64,000 bases of DNA from Rhizobiales bacterium 62-17 (GTDB taxonomy: Bacteria; Pseudomonadota; Alphaproteobacteria; Rhizobiales; Beijerinckiaceae), in contig MKVW01000003.1 of NCBI GenBank assembly GCA_001898965.1, positions 165,373 to 229,372 of the forward strand, given 5' to 3'. The first letter of the stretch is position 1. Every line of letters starts with the position of its first letter. A program made the position numbers and the translations under genes. Of the stretch, positions 8,969 to 17,617 are shown piece by piece. The notes beneath the pieces were generated by a model. It was not told where the DNA came from, did no database searches, and was given only the letters and a program-made list of their open reading frames with translations.

Positions 8969-9745
8969 ATGTCGGACCGGAAGGTGGAACGGGTGGCAAA
9001 AAAGGCCGAAGGCGGCATAGGCGAGACCATCAAGGTCGTCATCGAAGCCCTTCTTATAGCCATCGTGGTGCGGACGCTGCTGTTCCAGCCGTTCAACATC
9101 CCGTCCGGCTCGATGATCCCGACGCTCCTGATCGGCGACTATCTGTTCGTCTCGAAATATTCCTACGGTTATTCCAAGCATTCGCTGCCGTTCAGCCCGG
9201 ATATCTTCTCGGGCCGCGTGCTCGCCTCCGAGCCGAAGCGGGGCGATGTGGCGGTGTTCAAACTGCCGCGTGACGGCTCGACCGACTATATCAAACGCGT
9301 CATCGGCCTGCCGGGCGACCGGGTGCAGATGATCGAAGGCAAGCTCTTCATCAACGGCCAGCTCGCGCCGCGCTCGCCGATCGCCAAGATCCGCACGCGC
9401 GATGCCTTCGGCCGCGACAGCGAAGTGCCGACCTATAAGGAAACCCTGCCCAACGGCGTCAGCTATACCGTCATCGAGCGCGATGGCGACACCGGTTTCT
9501 ACGACAACACCAATGTCTACACGGTGCCGCCGGGCAACTACTTCATGATGGGCGACAACCGCGACAATTCGACGGATTCACGCGTGCCGGCCAATGACGG
9601 TGGCGTCGGCTATGTGCCGTTCGAGAATTTCGTCGGCCGCGCCGAAGTGATCTTCTTCTCGGTCGATGAAGGCGAGCCGGCGTGGCAGGTCTGGCGTTGG
9701 CCCTGGAGCGTCCGCTGGGATCGCATCTTCACGCCTGTGCGGTGA
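8969..9745 (+). CDS. lepB: Signal peptidase I
   Basis: 258 residues. One membrane anchor near the N-terminus (about 19-40), then the catalytic serine box FNIPSGSMIPTLL (Ser48) and the general-base box TDYIKRVIGLPGD (Lys109), and the conserved GDNRDNSTDSR box near 200. It cleaves signal peptides from exported proteins on the periplasmic face of the inner membrane. The frame is open about 100 bp further upstream, but MSDRKVERVAKK at ATG 8969 gives the normal N-terminus. It is followed by rnc 3 bp later and era: the classic lepB-rnc-era block. Confidence 0.96.
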   Translation: MSDRKVERVAKKAEGGIGETIKVVIEALLIAIVVRTLLFQPFNIPSGSMIPTLLIGDYLFVSKYSYGYSKHSLPFSPDIFSGRVLASEPKRGDVAVFKLPRDGSTDYIKRVIGLPGDRVQMIEGKLFINGQLAPRSPIAKIRTRDAFGRDSEVPTYKETLPNGVSYTVIERDGDTGFYDNTNVYTVPPGNYFMMGDNRDNSTDSRVPANDGGVGYVPFENFVGRAEVIFFSVDEGEPAWQVWRWPWSVRWDRIFTPVR

Positions 9746-9748
9746 GCG

Positions 9749-10462
9749 ATGGCGCGAAAAACCCGGCCCGAATTCGGACCGTTAGAAGAGCGCATCGGGC
9801 ATCAATTCACCAACCGCGATTTACTGGAGGCGGCGCTGACGCATGTCAGCGCGGTGACCACGGCGAAACGGGCGCACTCCTATCAGCGGCTTGAATTTCT
9901 CGGCGACCGCGTTTTGGGGCTCGCCGTAGCCGAAATGCTCTACGAGACCTTTCCGAAGGCGACCGAAGGGGAGATGTCGCAGCGTCTCACCGACCTCGTG
10001 CGGCGGGAAGCCTGCGCCGACGTGGCGACCCAATGGGGCGCCAGCGACTGGTTGCGGCTGGGCGGCGGCGAGGTGAAGACCGGCGGCTCGCAGAAGAAAG
10101 CCATTCTCTCGGACGTCTGCGAATCCATCATCGGCGCTGTGTTTCTGGACGCCGGCTATGACGCGGCGCGCGATCTCGTGCGCCGCAACTGGTCGCAGCG
10201 GATGATGGCGCCGAAAAACCCGCTACGCGACCCCAAGACCGTTCTGCAGGAATGGGCGCAGGCGCGCGGCAAGGAGCCGCCGCATTACCGCGAAACCGGC
10301 CGTTCCGGTCCCGATCACGCGCCGCACTTTACAATTGCCGTCGAAGTGACAGGCTATTTGCCGGCGGAGGCCGAGGGCACGTCGAAACGGGTGGCCGAAC
10401 AGGCGGCGGCGCGTGCTTTCATGACCCGCGAAAAAGTTCGCGACCGCAAGGACAAGGTATAA
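9749..10462 (+). CDS. rnc: Ribonuclease III
   Basis: 237 residues: an RNase III domain (about 10-140) with the signature RLEFLGDRVLGLAV, the second acidic cluster SDVCESIIGAVFLDAG, and a double-stranded-RNA-binding domain (about 165-230). It is a homodimer that uses Mg2+ to cut double-stranded RNA and processes rRNA precursors and structured mRNAs. It begins 3 bp after lepB and is followed after 1 bp by era. An rnc hairpin leader for autoregulation is not obvious, and the tight spacing argues for one transcript from upstream of lepB. Confidence 0.96.
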   Translation: MARKTRPEFGPLEERIGHQFTNRDLLEAALTHVSAVTTAKRAHSYQRLEFLGDRVLGLAVAEMLYETFPKATEGEMSQRLTDLVRREACADVATQWGASDWLRLGGGEVKTGGSQKKAILSDVCESIIGAVFLDAGYDAARDLVRRNWSQRMMAPKNPLRDPKTVLQEWAQARGKEPPHYRETGRSGPDHAPHFTIAVEVTGYLPAEAEGTSKRVAEQAAARAFMTREKVRDRKDKV

Positions 10463-10463
10463 A

Positions 10464-11372
10464 TTGACCACTGAATCGGAAACGCGCTGCGGCTTCGTCG
10501 CCCTGATCGGGGCACCGAATGCCGGCAAATCGACGCTGCTCAACACTTTGGTGGGCGCGAAAGTGTCGATCGTCTCGCGCAAGGTGCAGACGACACGGGC
10601 GCAGGTGCGCGCCATCGCCGTGCACGACAAGACGCAGATCATCTTCGTCGATACGCCCGGTATTTTTCAGCCCAAGCGCCGGCTCGATCGCGCCATGGTG
10701 ACGAGCGCCTGGGGCGGCGCCATCGACGCGGATGCGGTGTGCCTGCTGATCGATGCTCGCAAGGGGCTCGATGACGAAGCGCGCGAAATTCTCGCCAAGC
10801 TGAAAGACGTGGCGCTGCCGAAAGCTCTCGTGCTCAACAAGATCGACACGGTGGAGAATACGACGCTGCTTGGCCTCGCCAAGGCGGTCAATGAACTATG
10901 CGCCTTCGACGAGACGTTCATGGTGTCGGCGCTCAAGGGCTATGGTGTCGATACGATGTTGGCGCGGCTGGCGGGCAAGATGAAGCCCGGGCCGTGGCTG
11001 TTTCCCGAAGACCAGATCACCGAAGCGCCGATGCGCGTCTTCGCCGCCGAGATCACCCGCGAAAAGCTGTTCGAGCGGTTGCACGACGAACTGCCCTATA
11101 ATCTGACCGTCGAGACCGAGCAGTGGAAGGATCTGCCCGATGGTTCGGCGCGCATCGAACAGACGATTTATGTGACGCGCGACGCGCATAAGAAAATCGT
11201 CATCGGCGAGGGCGGCCGCACGCTCAAGGCGGTCGGCAGCGCCGCGCGCAAGGACATCGCCGAGGCGGCCGAGCAGAAAGTGCATCTGTTCCTGTTCGTG
11301 AAGGTGCGCGAGCGCTGGCTCGACGACCCCGATCGCTATCGCGAAATGGGTCTCGAATTTCCCAAGGAATAA
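10464..11372 (+). CDS. era: GTPase Era
   Basis: 302 residues with G1 GAPNAGKST, G2 VQTTRAQ, G3 DTPGIFQ, G4 NKID and G5 SALKG in the GTPase domain (about 8-180), then a KH domain (about 205-290, with KIVIGEGGRTLK). Era binds the 3' end of 16S rRNA and helps assemble the 30S subunit. The only reasonable start is TTG at 10464, one base after the rnc stop; no ATG or GTG precedes the G1 motif in frame. The rare start and minimal spacing suggest expression coupled to rnc. Confidence 0.95.
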   Translation: MTTESETRCGFVALIGAPNAGKSTLLNTLVGAKVSIVSRKVQTTRAQVRAIAVHDKTQIIFVDTPGIFQPKRRLDRAMVTSAWGGAIDADAVCLLIDARKGLDDEAREILAKLKDVALPKALVLNKIDTVENTTLLGLAKAVNELCAFDETFMVSALKGYGVDTMLARLAGKMKPGPWLFPEDQITEAPMRVFAAEITREKLFERLHDELPYNLTVETEQWKDLPDGSARIEQTIYVTRDAHKKIVIGEGGRTLKAVGSAARKDIAEAAEQKVHLFLFVKVRERWLDDPDRYREMGLEFPKE

Positions 11373-11374
11373 TC

Positions 11375-12580
11375 GTGGGGGAGACGGCTGGGGCAGGGCG
11401 CATCGCCAAGGGCACGCCGCAGTATCGGCGCACGTCACTGGCGATTTTTTCCTGCGGCTTTTCGATCTTCGCGCTGCTTTATTGCACGCAGCCGATCCTG
11501 CCGTTGTTCGTCGATGAATTTCATGTCTCGCCGGCACAGAGTTCCCTCGCTCTGTCGCTGACGACGATCACGCTGGCCGTGGCCATGGTCTTCGCCAGCT
11601 CCTTCGCCGAAGCCTTTGGGCGCAAGCCGTTGATGCTGGGCGCGCTGGTTGCCGCCTCCGTTTTGACGCTGCTATTGTCGGTGGCGACGCAATGGAGCCA
11701 GATCCTGTGGTTGCGGGCGCTGGCCGGTGTCGCACTCAGTGGCATGCCGGCCGTGGCGCTCGCTTATCTTGGCGAAGAGATGGAGCCGCAGGCGGTGGCG
11801 CCGGCCGTCGGTCTCTACATCGGTGGTGGTGCGCTGGGCGGCATGTCGGGCCGACTTTTCGTCGCCGTACTCGCCGATTATGGTTCCTGGCGCATCGCAA
11901 TGGCTTTCATCGCCGCGATGGGGCTGGTCTCGGCGGTGATATTTTGGCGGGCTCTGACGCCGTCGCAGCATTTCGTGCCGCGCGGGCTGCATTTCAGCGG
12001 TTTGGCCGCCTCGCTGTTCCGGCATTTCCGCAATCCCGGCATGGTGCTTTTGGTTTGCGAGGGCTTTCTGCTGCTCGGTGGCTTCATGGTGCTTTACAAT
12101 TATGTCGGCTTTCGTCTGCAAGCGCCGCCGTTCAATTTCAGCCAGAGCCTCGCGGGCCTCGTCTTCGCCTGCTATCCGATCGGCAGCCTCGGGTCGGCGA
12201 CCATGGGCAATCTGGCGGCGCGCTTTGGGCGCGGGCGGGTGCTTGTGGCGTCGATCCTGATCATGATCGCCGGGCTCATCCTGATGACGCCGGATACTCC
12301 AGTGACCATTGTCGTTGGCCTCGCCATCATGACCTTCGGTTTTTTCGGTGCGCATGCGATTTGCAGCGGCTATGCGCCGGCGCTGGCCGAGCAAGACAAA
12401 GCGCAGGCTTCCTCGCTCTATCTGCTATTCTATTATGTCGGCGGTGGCATCGCCGGTTCGGCGGGTGGTCTGTTCTGGAGCAGTGCCGGCTGGCCGGGCG
12501 TAGCGCTGTTTTCCGGCCTGCTGATGACGGGTACGTTAATCGCAGGTGTGTTGCTGGCGCGTCGCGCGCCGTCACAGTGA
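11375..12580 (+). CDS. MFS exporter, YnfM-like
   Basis: 401 residues, 12 predicted membrane helices. The loop after helix 2 reads AEAFGRKPLM (MFS motif A region), and helix 1 carries YCTQPILPLFVDEF, typical of the YnfM/drug-efflux branch. Probably a proton-driven exporter of a small molecule such as a sugar, arabinose-like compound or drug; specificity is not readable. It starts with GTG 2 bp after the era stop and ends 7 bp before recO, so it is embedded in the housekeeping operon between two genes that usually sit together. Confidence 0.85.
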   Translation: MGETAGAGRIAKGTPQYRRTSLAIFSCGFSIFALLYCTQPILPLFVDEFHVSPAQSSLALSLTTITLAVAMVFASSFAEAFGRKPLMLGALVAASVLTLLLSVATQWSQILWLRALAGVALSGMPAVALAYLGEEMEPQAVAPAVGLYIGGGALGGMSGRLFVAVLADYGSWRIAMAFIAAMGLVSAVIFWRALTPSQHFVPRGLHFSGLAASLFRHFRNPGMVLLVCEGFLLLGGFMVLYNYVGFRLQAPPFNFSQSLAGLVFACYPIGSLGSATMGNLAARFGRGRVLVASILIMIAGLILMTPDTPVTIVVGLAIMTFGFFGAHAICSGYAPALAEQDKAQASSLYLLFYYVGGGIAGSAGGLFWSSAGWPGVALFSGLLMTGTLIAGVLLARRAPSQ

Positions 12581-12587
12581 GGCGCGC

Positions 12588-13316
12588 ATGGAATGGCGCG
12601 ATGAAGGCATCATCATTGGGTTGCGCAAGCACGGCGAGACCAGCCTCATCGTCGAACTGATGACGCGCGCCCATGGCCGCCACATGGGCATCGTCAAGGG
12701 CGGTCGCTCCCGGCGCATGCAGCCGACCTTGCAACAAGGCAACAGCGTGGAGGTGACGTGGCGGGCGCGGCTGGAGGAACATCTCGGCCTGTTCACGCTG
12801 GAAGTGGTGAAGGTGCGCGCCGCCGAAATCATGAATTCGCCTCTGGCGCTCGCTGGCATCAATCTAATGGGCGAACTGCTGCGGCTGCTGCCGGAGCGCG
12901 ATCCGCACGAAACGCTCTACGACATGGCCACCACCATGGCAGATCATTTGGGCGAGCGGGAACTGGGGCCGGCGCTGATGGTGCGCTTCGAACTCGAAGT
13001 GCTGTCGGAACTCGGCTTCCGCCTCGATCTGTCAGAATGCGCCGCGACTGGAAGGAACGATGAGCTGATCTATGTTTCGCCCAAGACGGGCCGGGCGGTG
13101 AGTGCCGCGGCCGGCGAGCCTTATAAGGATCGACTGCTGCCGCTGCCGGCCTTCCTGAGGGCCCTGTCCTGGCAAGGTGTGCCTGACAAGGCGGAGATCG
13201 CCGACGGCTTCAAGTTGACCGGATATTTTCTCGACCGCGACGTGCTGCAGCCGCGCGGCGGGGCCGAGAAACTGGCCCGGCGGAGTTATCTAGCGGCGGC
13301 TGGGGTCGTGCTATAG
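12588..13316 (+). CDS. recO: DNA repair protein RecO
   Basis: 242 residues beginning MEWRDEGIIIGLRKHGETSLIVE, the RecO OB-fold start, with HMGIVKGGRSRRMQPTLQQGN and VSAAAGEPYKDRLLPLP in the C-terminal part. RecO loads RecA at gaps with RecR and anneals single strands. The zinc-finger cysteines of some RecO proteins are absent: only one Cys (ECAATG) is seen, as in many alphaproteobacteria. The ATG at 12588 gives the family N-terminus; the frame is open 42 bp further up inside the MFS gene. It is the last gene of the run before the accessory region. Confidence 0.94.
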   Translation: MEWRDEGIIIGLRKHGETSLIVELMTRAHGRHMGIVKGGRSRRMQPTLQQGNSVEVTWRARLEEHLGLFTLEVVKVRAAEIMNSPLALAGINLMGELLRLLPERDPHETLYDMATTMADHLGERELGPALMVRFELEVLSELGFRLDLSECAATGRNDELIYVSPKTGRAVSAAAGEPYKDRLLPLPAFLRALSWQGVPDKAEIADGFKLTGYFLDRDVLQPRGGAEKLARRSYLAAAGVVL

Positions 13317-13344
13317 CCATCACGTGAAGCGTTGTCGGGTTGCG

Positions 13345-13497
13345 GAAGCCTCGGTGTCATCCTGGACGCCTGCGTAGCAGGCGATCGAGGATCCGGAGCG
13401 AGTGACGAATGATGCCACAGCGATCGTAGAAACTCCCACACGCCCCTGGTTTCCCGCTCGGCCGCTGCGCGGCCGTCGGGAATGACACCAAGGCTTC
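13345..13497. repeat. Intergenic palindromic repeat element, copy 1
   Basis: A 153-bp element bounded by a 16-bp inverted repeat (13345-13360 and 13482-13497, 15/16 matching) between convergent recO and the CDF gene. It contains further GC-rich inverted pieces. On the minus strand it carries CCAGGGGCGTGTGG (13436-13449), also found in the element at 60796-60927, so the two look like members of one interspersed noncoding family. No coding sequence or transposase. Confidence 0.7.
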
Positions 13498-13505
13498 GGC
13501 TCAAT

Positions 13506-14456
13506 CTATTCGATCACTTCGCGGGGCGTGCCGTCGGCCCATTCCTCGTCGGTGGTGAAGACGATGGTGAGCCAGCGATCGGCCGTATCGCCGCCGATGG
13601 CTTCGCTGATTTCGTCGCGGATCCTGTCCCATTCCTCCAGCCGCTTTGCCGGCCAGCCTGTCGGCACGATGAAATAGAGTTCGATCTGCCGGCCGCGCCC
13701 GACCCGGGCGACATAGGAGCGGTAGGAGAGAAAGCCGTAGCGGGCGACGATGACCTCGGCGACTTCATCGACATGCTGCTTGAGTTCGGCGGGGGTGACG
13801 AGAAGGATGTCGGCCAGCGCCCGGCGCACCGTGCCGAAGGGAATGGGGATCACCACAAGGCAGACGACGGCGAGGATCGCCGGGTCGACATAAGGCGACA
13901 TCCATTGCAGGCGCGTGCCCTGGATGAAATAGCCGAAGATGAAGGCGACGAGCAGGGCGGCGGTGAGGGCCGCCGACATCACCCAGGCCTTGGCGTCCAT
14001 GGCGAGAAAATCGGAGCGGATGGCCTTGTTCGCTTTCATGCCATAGAGGGCCATGCCGATGGACAGGGCCACCGTGACCACCGCATAGACGATGGCGAGG
14101 TCGAAGTTCAGCACGCGCCCGCCTGACATCAAACTGCCGATGGCGTTGATCAGTGCATAAATCGAGGCGCCGATCAGCAAGGTGCCGTTGAGGCCCAGCA
14201 CCATAGGTTCGAGATGCCAGAAGCCCATGGTGAAATTGGCGACGAGCTTGCTCTTCGTCGGGCCGCCTGCCGTCGAGGCGGCGATGAGATTGGTGACCAG
14301 CAGGGAGAGCACCGTCATGCTGGCGTCGGTGAGGGCGTAAAGGCCGTCGAAGACGATCGAGAACGAGCCCGACAGCAGGCCGAACAGAATGCCGAACCCC
14401 GCCAGGACGAAGGTCATGATGATGGAAAAGCGCAGGACGCCTTGTTCTGTGGTCAT
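13506..14456 (-). CDS. Cation diffusion facilitator (CDF) family transporter
   Basis: 316 residues: six predicted membrane helices (about 10-215) and a C-terminal cytoplasmic domain (about 220-300). Helix 2 carries FDGLYALTD with Asp37 and Asp44 in the position of the CDF metal site; helix 5 has the Asp-bearing RSDFLAMDAKAW segment. CDF proteins export Zn2+, Fe2+, Mn2+ or similar ions in exchange for protons. The metal cannot be assigned: the His/Asp pattern differs from the classic zinc HxxxD-HxxxD sites. It stands alone, convergent with recO across the repeat. Confidence 0.83.
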   Translation of the reverse strand: MTTEQGVLRFSIIMTFVLAGFGILFGLLSGSFSIVFDGLYALTDASMTVLSLLVTNLIAASTAGGPTKSKLVANFTMGFWHLEPMVLGLNGTLLIGASIYALINAIGSLMSGGRVLNFDLAIVYAVVTVALSIGMALYGMKANKAIRSDFLAMDAKAWVMSAALTAALLVAFIFGYFIQGTRLQWMSPYVDPAILAVVCLVVIPIPFGTVRRALADILLVTPAELKQHVDEVAEVIVARYGFLSYRSYVARVGRGRQIELYFIVPTGWPAKRLEEWDRIRDEISEAIGGDTADRWLTIVFTTDEEWADGTPREVIE

Positions 14457-14556
14457 CGTGCCGTCCTCGCCGCGCTCTCCGCTCTTCCAGGATAGTTATC
14501 TTGCAGGACAGTTATAGGTCGAACCGTGACGGAGGCGTTACGGCCTTTCGTCCTAG

Positions 14557-14591
14557 AGCAAATCACGTTTCGATAGAAACGTGATTTTGCT
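14557..14591. repeat. Hairpin repeat AGCAAATCACGTTTC
   Basis: Left arm 14557-14571 pairs with 14576-14591 (15 of 16, one extra T), loop of 4 nt. Sequences of this kind, a palindromic ATCACGTTTC flanked by AGAGCAAA, recur in alphaproteobacterial intergenic regions; only this copy is seen in the window. Confidence 0.55.
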
Positions 14592-14872
14592 TAGATTCTC
14601 TTATTTGGACGCGTCTTCATGGCGCTCGACTAAGTCGAGCTGTGAAACGCTATAAAGCGCGATTTTGCCTCCGGCGATCGCTGCGCCGGAATCGGGTGGT
14701 TTTCGTCTGAACGGGTGCCCAGATAGGCGTGATGGAGGCCAGCTCCGTGGCCGGCCTGCAAACCGAGTGATCCGGGAATGTTTTTGAAGAAGCGAACGAT
14801 TTCGCAACCTTTTGGCGGCCATGATGGGTTTCGGCTAAATATTTCGCCGCCTCCCCATAATATAAACGATTG

Positions 14873-14906
14873 GTATCGATGTATATTCGATACGATAGGT
14901 ATCTAT
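14873..14906 (+). promoter_or_regulatory. GTATC half-site array upstream of 2OG-oxygenase/alkB
   Basis: GTATCGA (14873-14879) and TCGATAC (14887-14893) form a perfect inverted repeat with 7-nt spacer. A second overlapping pair, GATAC (14889-14893) and GTATC (14899-14903), adds a third half-site. GGTATCGAT and GGTATCTAT are direct copies 26 bp apart. The array ends 31 bp before ATG 14938, a good operator position. It matches neither the E. coli Ada box nor the alphaproteobacterial LexA box (GTTC-N7-GTTC). Confidence 0.45.
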
Positions 14907-14937
14907 TCTCCGCTCACCGCTGAACGGAGGCTGTCGC

Positions 14938-15657
14938 ATGGCTGATTGCTCCGTGGAGAAGCGCGTTGCCGCTGTCGATTGGGTGGCCGCTGCCGCCGAT
15001 CTCGACGCGCAGGGCTGGACGATCCTGCCGAAACTGCTGCGCGACGAGGAATGCGATGGCATCGCCAGACTCTATGGCGGCGGCGATCAGACGTTCCGCA
15101 GCCGGGTCATCATGGCGCGGCATGGGTTCGGCCAGGGCGAATATCGCTATTTTGCCTATCCCTTGCCGACGCTGATCCAGGATTTGCGCACGGCGGTCTA
15201 TCCGCATCTCGCACCGGTCGCCAACGCGTGGCATGCGCGCATGGGCATGCCGGTGCGCTTTCCGCAGGATCATGCCGCTTTTCTGGAGCGCTGCCACCAG
15301 GCCGGGCAGAGGCGGCCGACGCCTTTGCTGCTTCAGTATGGGCCTGGCGACTACAATTGCCTGCATCAAGATCTTTACGGCGAGCATGTGTTTCCGCTGC
15401 AGCTCGTGGTGCTGCTCTCCCAGCCGGGTGCCGATTTCGAGGGTGGCGAATTCGTGCTCACCGAGCAGCGCCCGCGCATGCAGACGCGGCCCGCCGTGGT
15501 GCCGCTGAAAAAGGGCGACGCGGCGATTTTCGCGGTCAACAGTCGCCCGCACAAAGGCACGCGCGGCGATTATCGCGTCGCCTTGCGTCATGGCGTCAGC
15601 AAGTTGCGCCAGGGCCACCGCCATACGCTGGGCGTGATCTTTCATGATGCGACGTGA
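14938..15657 (+). CDS. 2OG-Fe(II) dioxygenase, prolyl-hydroxylase-like
   Basis: 239 residues of the double-stranded beta-helix oxygenase type. Iron ligands are visible as His143-X-Asp145 (CLHQDLYG) and a distal His205 (RPHKGTRGDYR), with Arg213 or Arg217 as candidate 2-oxoglutarate binder. Such proteins hydroxylate or demethylate a substrate using O2 and 2-oxoglutarate; the substrate here is unknown. It overlaps or touches alkB (GTGA at 15654-15657), so the two should be made together. Proteins of this kind are often found next to alkB or ada in proteobacteria, which suggests a role in the alkylation response. No ada gene is in the window. Confidence 0.83.
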   Translation: MADCSVEKRVAAVDWVAAAADLDAQGWTILPKLLRDEECDGIARLYGGGDQTFRSRVIMARHGFGQGEYRYFAYPLPTLIQDLRTAVYPHLAPVANAWHARMGMPVRFPQDHAAFLERCHQAGQRRPTPLLLQYGPGDYNCLHQDLYGEHVFPLQLVVLLSQPGADFEGGEFVLTEQRPRMQTRPAVVPLKKGDAAIFAVNSRPHKGTRGDYRVALRHGVSKLRQGHRHTLGVIFHDAT

Positions 15658-15659
15658 CA

Positions 15660-16313
15660 ATGCGTGATCTTTTCGCTACCGACCTCTTTGAGGCGGCGCC
15701 GCAGGACATCTCGCTTGGGCCTGGTGCCATGTGGCTCGCGGGGTTTGCCCGTGGCGAAACAGAGAGCCTGTTGCAAGACGTTGCTGAGATCGCGCGGGCC
15801 GCGCCCTTCCGGCATCTCGTCACGCCGGGCGGCTGGACAATGTCGGTGGCGATGACCAATTGCGGCGCGCTCGGCTGGGTCAGCGATCGCAGCGGTTATC
15901 GTTATGATCCGCGCGATCCTGGGTCAGGTCATTCCTGGCCAGCGATGCCATCGTCTTTTCTCGATCTGGCGCAGCGTGCGGCCGCGCGGGCGGGCTTTGC
16001 GGATTTTGCGCCCGATGCCTGCCTGATCAATCGCTATGTGCCGGGGGCACGGCTGACTTTGCATCAGGATCGCAACGAGCGCGGTCTCGCGGCACCGATC
16101 GTGTCCGTGTCGCTTGGCTTGCCGGCGACTTTTCTATGGGGCGGTCTCACCCGTGCCGACAAGACACGGCGTCTCCGCCTCGTGCATGGCGACGTGGTGG
16201 TGTGGGGCGGGCCGGCGCGCATGACGTTTCATGGCGTCGACACCTTGCGTGACGGCGATCATCCGATGACCGGTGCGATCCGCTACAATCTGACGTTCCG
16301 GCAGGCCGGTTAA
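15660..16313 (+). CDS. alkB: AlkB family DNA/RNA oxidative demethylase
   Basis: 217 residues. All AlkB catalytic residues are present: His135, Asp137 (LHQDRNE) and His191 (MTFHGVDT) bind iron, and Arg208 and Arg214 (IRYNLTFRQ) bind 2-oxoglutarate, each offset by four from E. coli AlkB H131, D133, H187, R204, R210. The enzyme removes methyl groups from 1-methyladenine and 3-methylcytosine by oxidation, releasing formaldehyde. An in-frame GTG at 15654 overlaps the upstream stop codon and may be the true, coupled start; ATG 15660 gives the better N-terminal match (MRDLF). Confidence 0.94.
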   Translation: MRDLFATDLFEAAPQDISLGPGAMWLAGFARGETESLLQDVAEIARAAPFRHLVTPGGWTMSVAMTNCGALGWVSDRSGYRYDPRDPGSGHSWPAMPSSFLDLAQRAAARAGFADFAPDACLINRYVPGARLTLHQDRNERGLAAPIVSVSLGLPATFLWGGLTRADKTRRLRLVHGDVVVWGGPARMTFHGVDTLRDGDHPMTGAIRYNLTFRQAG

Positions 16314-16314
16314 A

Positions 16315-17532
16315 TCAGCCTGCCACCAGTGCGCGCTTGGCGACTTCGACGAGATAGCCGGAGGCACGTGGCAGAATGGCGTCGTTGAAGTCGTAATGCG
16401 GGCTGTGCAATTCGCGCCCGCCGTCGGTGGGGCCATTGCCAATCCACACGAAGGCGCCAGGCACTTCGTTCAGGAAGCAGGAAAAATCCTCGCCGGTCAT
16501 GGCCGGCGGGATGTCGCGGCGCAGGTCGCCGCCAGCAATGGCGGCCGCGGCGGCGAGCTCGGCTTCTGCCGCGTGATTGATGGTCGGCGGAATGATACGG
16601 CGGAACTCCAGTTGCCCCGCTACGTCGAAGGTCGCGCCGATGCCGTGCACGATGCGCTGCAAGGCGCTCTCGATGATGTCGCCATCCTCCTGACGCAACC
16701 AGCGGGCCGTGCCGCGCAGGATGGCACTGGCTGGAACCTGATTCATCGCCGTGCCGGCTTCCATCTTGGTGACGGAGATGACGCCTCCGCCGGCCACCGG
16801 ATCGAGATTGCGCGACACCACCGATTGCACGGCGACGATGGCATGGCCGGCGGCGATCACCGGATCGCGGGTAAGGTGGGGCAAAGCGGCATGGCCGCCA
16901 TGGCCATCGAAATGGATATCGAAGCGGGCGCCGGCCGCCATCACGGGACCGTCATGCACGGCGATCGTGCCGGCCGGCAAGCCCGGCCAATTGTGCCAGC
17001 CGAAAATACGTTCCATCGGGAAGCGCTGGAACAACCCGTCCTTGATCATGGACTTTGCGCCGCCGGCGCCTTCTTCCGCCGGCTGAAACACCAGATGCAC
17101 GGTGCCCGACCAATCGGGATCGTCTTGCAGCAGCGCTGCAGCGCCGAGCAGGGCGACGGTGTGACCGTCATGGCCGCAGGCATGCATCACGCCGGCGTTG
17201 CGCGAGCGCCAGGGCAAATCCTTGGTTGCCTCTTCGATCGGCAGCGCGTCCATGTCGGCGCGCAGGCCGACGGATCGATTGCCATCGCGCCGCAAAGTGG
17301 CGACGACACCATGGCCGCCGATGCCTTCGACGATGTCTTCCACGCCGAGCTGTTTGAGTTTTTCGACGACAAAGCCTGCCGTCTCGCCCTCATGCAGGGA
17401 AAGCCCGGGGTGGGCGTGCAGATGGCGACGCCAAGCGGTGAGTGTGTCGACCAAGGATGCGTCCATCGCCGGATGGTGCGCAGCTTTTGCACGCTTGGCA
17501 AGGACAGCTTGCCAAGGGCGGTAGGCGGTCAT
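16315..17532 (-). CDS. M20 family amidohydrolase (hippurate hydrolase-like)
   Basis: 405 residues. Metal-site motifs of the M20D amidohydrolases are clear: ADMDALPI, MHACGHDGHT, FQPAEEGAGGA, a dimerisation-lid segment near 190-300 (FDGHGGHAALPH), and MTGEDFSCFL near the end. The family cleaves N-acyl or N-aroyl amino acids, for example hippurate or N-acetyl amino acids. The natural start may be the second Met, 22 codons in (17466), which would give 383 residues, closer to the family norm; neither start has a clear ribosome site. The stop nearly abuts the convergent alkB stop. Confidence 0.88.
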   Translation of the reverse strand: MTAYRPWQAVLAKRAKAAHHPAMDASLVDTLTAWRRHLHAHPGLSLHEGETAGFVVEKLKQLGVEDIVEGIGGHGVVATLRRDGNRSVGLRADMDALPIEEATKDLPWRSRNAGVMHACGHDGHTVALLGAAALLQDDPDWSGTVHLVFQPAEEGAGGAKSMIKDGLFQRFPMERIFGWHNWPGLPAGTIAVHDGPVMAAGARFDIHFDGHGGHAALPHLTRDPVIAAGHAIVAVQSVVSRNLDPVAGGGVISVTKMEAGTAMNQVPASAILRGTARWLRQEDGDIIESALQRIVHGIGATFDVAGQLEFRRIIPPTINHAAEAELAAAAAIAGGDLRRDIPPAMTGEDFSCFLNEVPGAFVWIGNGPTDGGRELHSPHYDFNDAILPRASGYLVEVAKRALVAG

Positions 17533-17617
17533 CAGAACGCTTCAGCAAAGGCCAATGTTCGCCGCGCTCCGCGCAAGGCGCGCACGCGATCGACGGCTTG
17601 ATTGTTCGGGAAGGTTG

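Larger units (their letters stand above)
14457..14937. other. 481-bp intergenic region before the 2OG-oxygenase/alkB pair
   Basis: No gene is supported. It contains the hairpin repeat at 14557-14591 and, close to the downstream start, an array of GTATC half-sites (14873-14906). The promoter of the 2OG-oxygenase/alkB pair should be in the AT-rich last 90 bp, where TAATATAAAC (14858-14867) resembles a -10 region. Confidence 0.5.

Noticed and set aside
16396-17601. 401-codon plus-strand open frame opposite the M20 hydrolase
   Set aside because: Antisense shadow; the minus-strand protein contains the complete M20 metal motifs.
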